Shown piece after piece: positions 62,813 to 64,000 of a DNA stretch of 64,000 bases. The stretch is from Paenibacillus sp. Soil787 (GTDB taxonomy: Bacteria; Bacillota; Bacilli; Paenibacillales; NBRC-103111): NCBI RefSeq assembly GCF_001429545.1, contig NZ_LMSP01000013.1:76206-140205 (forward strand), in the 5' to 3' direction. The translations under genes and the position numbers were made by a program. Each line of letters begins with the position of its first letter. The stretch's first letter is position 1. The notes beneath the pieces were generated by a model. The model was not told the origin of the DNA and ran no database searches. It saw nothing but the letters and a program-made list of their open reading frames with translations.

Positions 62813-62841
62813 GAGAGCCCCACTATGCAGGGCTCTTTTTT
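62813..62841. terminator. Rho-independent terminator
   Basis: GAGAGCCC and GGGCTCTT pair around a nine-base loop and are followed by T residues. It lies between convergent genes. Confidence 0.92.
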
Positions 62842-62906
62842 CATTTCCAAATAGGAATCGTCAACATGGCGAGTACTATGCAAAACCATTCCAATCGGCT
62901 TTCCGT

Positions 62907-64000
62907 TTACAGAGTGCCCGCAGGACCAAAAAATTCGTAGTGGCGGTCCGAATCGGGAACACCCCATTCACGGAGCGCTTGGTTCACGGCTTTCATAAAC
63001 GGTACAGGTCCGCAGAAATAGAAGCTAGCATCCACAGTCGGTACGATGTTTTGGAGCCATGGCAAATCGATATATCCCTTTTTATGAAAAGCTTGCTCGG
63101 CTGCATCGGCTTCTGTCGGCTGCTCATAGCACCAGGCAACAGTCACCTGCGGTTGCTGCATGGCGAGTTCTTCAACTTCCTTACGCAGTGCGTGATGTTG
63201 ACCGTTTTGAGCCGCATGGATAAAGGTAACGTGACGATTCGGCGACGTGGTTGTAAGGGTATGGAGCATGCTGACCATTGGCGTCAGCCCAACACCGCCG
63301 CTGATAAGTACGACAGGCCGAGTATCCTTTTGATCCAGTGTAAAATCGCCAGCAGGCGCGGACAACCACAGTACATCGCCCTCTTGCACCTGATTGTGCA
63401 GATAGACCGAAGCTTTGCCTGCGGGAACAGCAGGATTGTGATCCTCGCGCTTTACGGAGATGCGATAATAAGGCTTCCCGGGTTCATGCGAAAGGCTGTA
63501 CTGTCGAATATGGGTATGTTCATCGCCTGGAATCTGAAGTCGGATACTCACATACTGCCCCGGTTCAAATGCTGCGAGTGAGCCCCCATCTTGGGGTGCC
63601 AGGTAGAAGGAAGTGATAACGTCGCTTTCTTTGTTTTTGCGTATGATTCGGAACGGTCTGAAATCCTTCCAACCACCCGGTTGCTGCGCAGAAGTATCAT
63701 ACATCTCGGCTTCAATACTGATAAAAGCATCCGCAATAACCCCATAGGCTTCAGCCCATGCTTGAAGAATTTCGTCGGTTGCCGCATCCCCCAGTACTTC
63801 TTTGATGGCTGCAAGCAAATGTTGGCCGACAATAGGATAATGCTCTGCCTTGACGCCTAGACTGCGATGCTTATGGGCAATTTGTTTCACTGCAGGCAAA
63901 ATGGCCTCGAGCCGATCAATATGCAGGGCTGCCGCATACACGGCGTTGGCTAGAGCGGTTTGCTGCCGGCCTTGTTTTTGATTCGCATGATTGAAGAGAT
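62907..64000 (-). CDS. hmp: Flavohaemoglobin (nitric oxide dioxygenase), 5' end beyond the window
   Basis: Detoxifies nitric oxide to nitrate using oxygen and NADH. The visible ~364 codons run off the right edge without a start codon. They contain the second half of the globin domain ([10 protein letters not shown] onwards, with proximal-side [15 protein letters not shown]), the FAD domain with [10 protein letters not shown], and the NAD domain with [15 protein letters not shown] and a final YEFFGP. The frame is open to base 63998, so the apparent GTG at 63941 is internal. The full protein should be about 410 residues. Confidence 0.95.
   Translation of the reverse strand, partial: LFNHANQKQGRQQTALANAVYAAALHIDRLEAILPAVKQIAHKHRSLGVKAEHYPIVGQHLLAAIKEVLGDAATDEILQAWAEAYGVIADAFISIEAEMYDTSAQQPGGWKDFRPFRIIRKNKESDVITSFYLAPQDGGSLAAFEPGQYVSIRLQIPGDEHTHIRQYSLSHEPGKPYYRISVKREDHNPAVPAGKASVYLHNQVQEGDVLWLSAPAGDFTLDQKDTRPVVLISGGVGLTPMVSMLHTLTTTSPNRHVTFIHAAQNGQHHALRKEVEELAMQQPQVTVAWCYEQPTEADAAEQAFHKKGYIDLPWLQNIVPTVDASFYFCGPVPFMKAVNQALREWGVPDSDRHYEFFGPAGTL

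Noticed and set aside
62796-63581. 261-codon open frame on the plus strand
   Set aside because: It is antisense to the flavohaemoglobin gene and starts without a proper ribosome site.
1-64000. tRNA, rRNA, transposase or phage genes
   Set aside because: I looked for the usual signatures (CCA-type cloverleaf blocks, DDE transposase or integrase motifs, terminal inverted repeats of insertion sequences) and saw none that I could support.

Overview
The window looks like chromosomal DNA of a spore-forming Gram-positive bacterium of the Paenibacillaceae, most likely Paenibacillus or a close relative. The evidence is AGGAGG-type ribosome sites, mid-range GC, a YesM/YesN-type two-component pair, LplB/YtcP-type sugar ABC permeases with no ATPase of their own, an SLH-domain surface protein, a LysM-GH18 spore-type hydrolase, and many intergenic palindromic repeats. 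The first ten bases match the end of an Illumina adapter, so the left edge is probably a contig end.

Layout. 0-7 kb: pyruvate kinase, an AraC regulator, a DUF3105 membrane protein, and a TPP-riboswitch-controlled ykoEDC importer for a thiamine precursor. 7-14.3 kb: a small Tyr-rich protein, an EamA exporter, and a fructose operon (DeoR regulator, 1-phosphofructokinase, IIBC, IIA, HPr, EI) that carries a complete PTS phosphorelay. 14.4-22.8 kb: SLH protein, nitroreductase, psuK-psuG for pseudouridine, a small exported protein with a Trp/Gly-Leu tail, a LysM-GH18 hydrolase, and a TetR regulator followed by a deleted gene remnant. 22.8-26 kb: small membrane proteins among dense intergenic repeats.

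26-39 kb: a YesM/YesN two-component pair, then a full myo-inositol operon, iolD-E-C-A-J-G-B, ending in a LacI regulator. Its promoter is followed by tandem AAGCGCTT palindromes. 39.5-51.3 kb: a carbohydrate cluster with two permeases, a lipoprotein, two Gfo/Idh/MocA dehydrogenases, a TIM-barrel isomerase, a heparinase-like toroid protein, a GH105-type unsaturated glucuronyl hydrolase, and a translationally coupled MgtC-family membrane protein. 51.5-54.3 kb: divergent xylA/xylR. 54.3-58.1 kb: a membrane protein, a short Crp-like regulator, gene remnants and an HrtBA-type ABC exporter. 59.3-64 kb: an ECF41-like sigma factor divergent from a VOC protein, two DoxX paralogues, an ArsR-AHSA1 pair, and the 3' part of flavohaemoglobin.

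The most striking non-coding signal is a class of about 175-185 bp intergenic elements. Each has four short inverted repeats at nearly fixed spacing (about 50, 56-62 and 50 bp centre to centre). Palindrome sequence is shared within an element but differs between elements. Six are complete in the window and a seventh is cut by the left edge. A second family, a hairpin repeat of about 60-85 bp, occurs three times, each time directly after a rho-independent terminator. The sigma-factor region shows two divergent copies of one promoter motif with identical 16-base spacing, which suggests an autoregulated ECF41 regulon of at least two transcripts.
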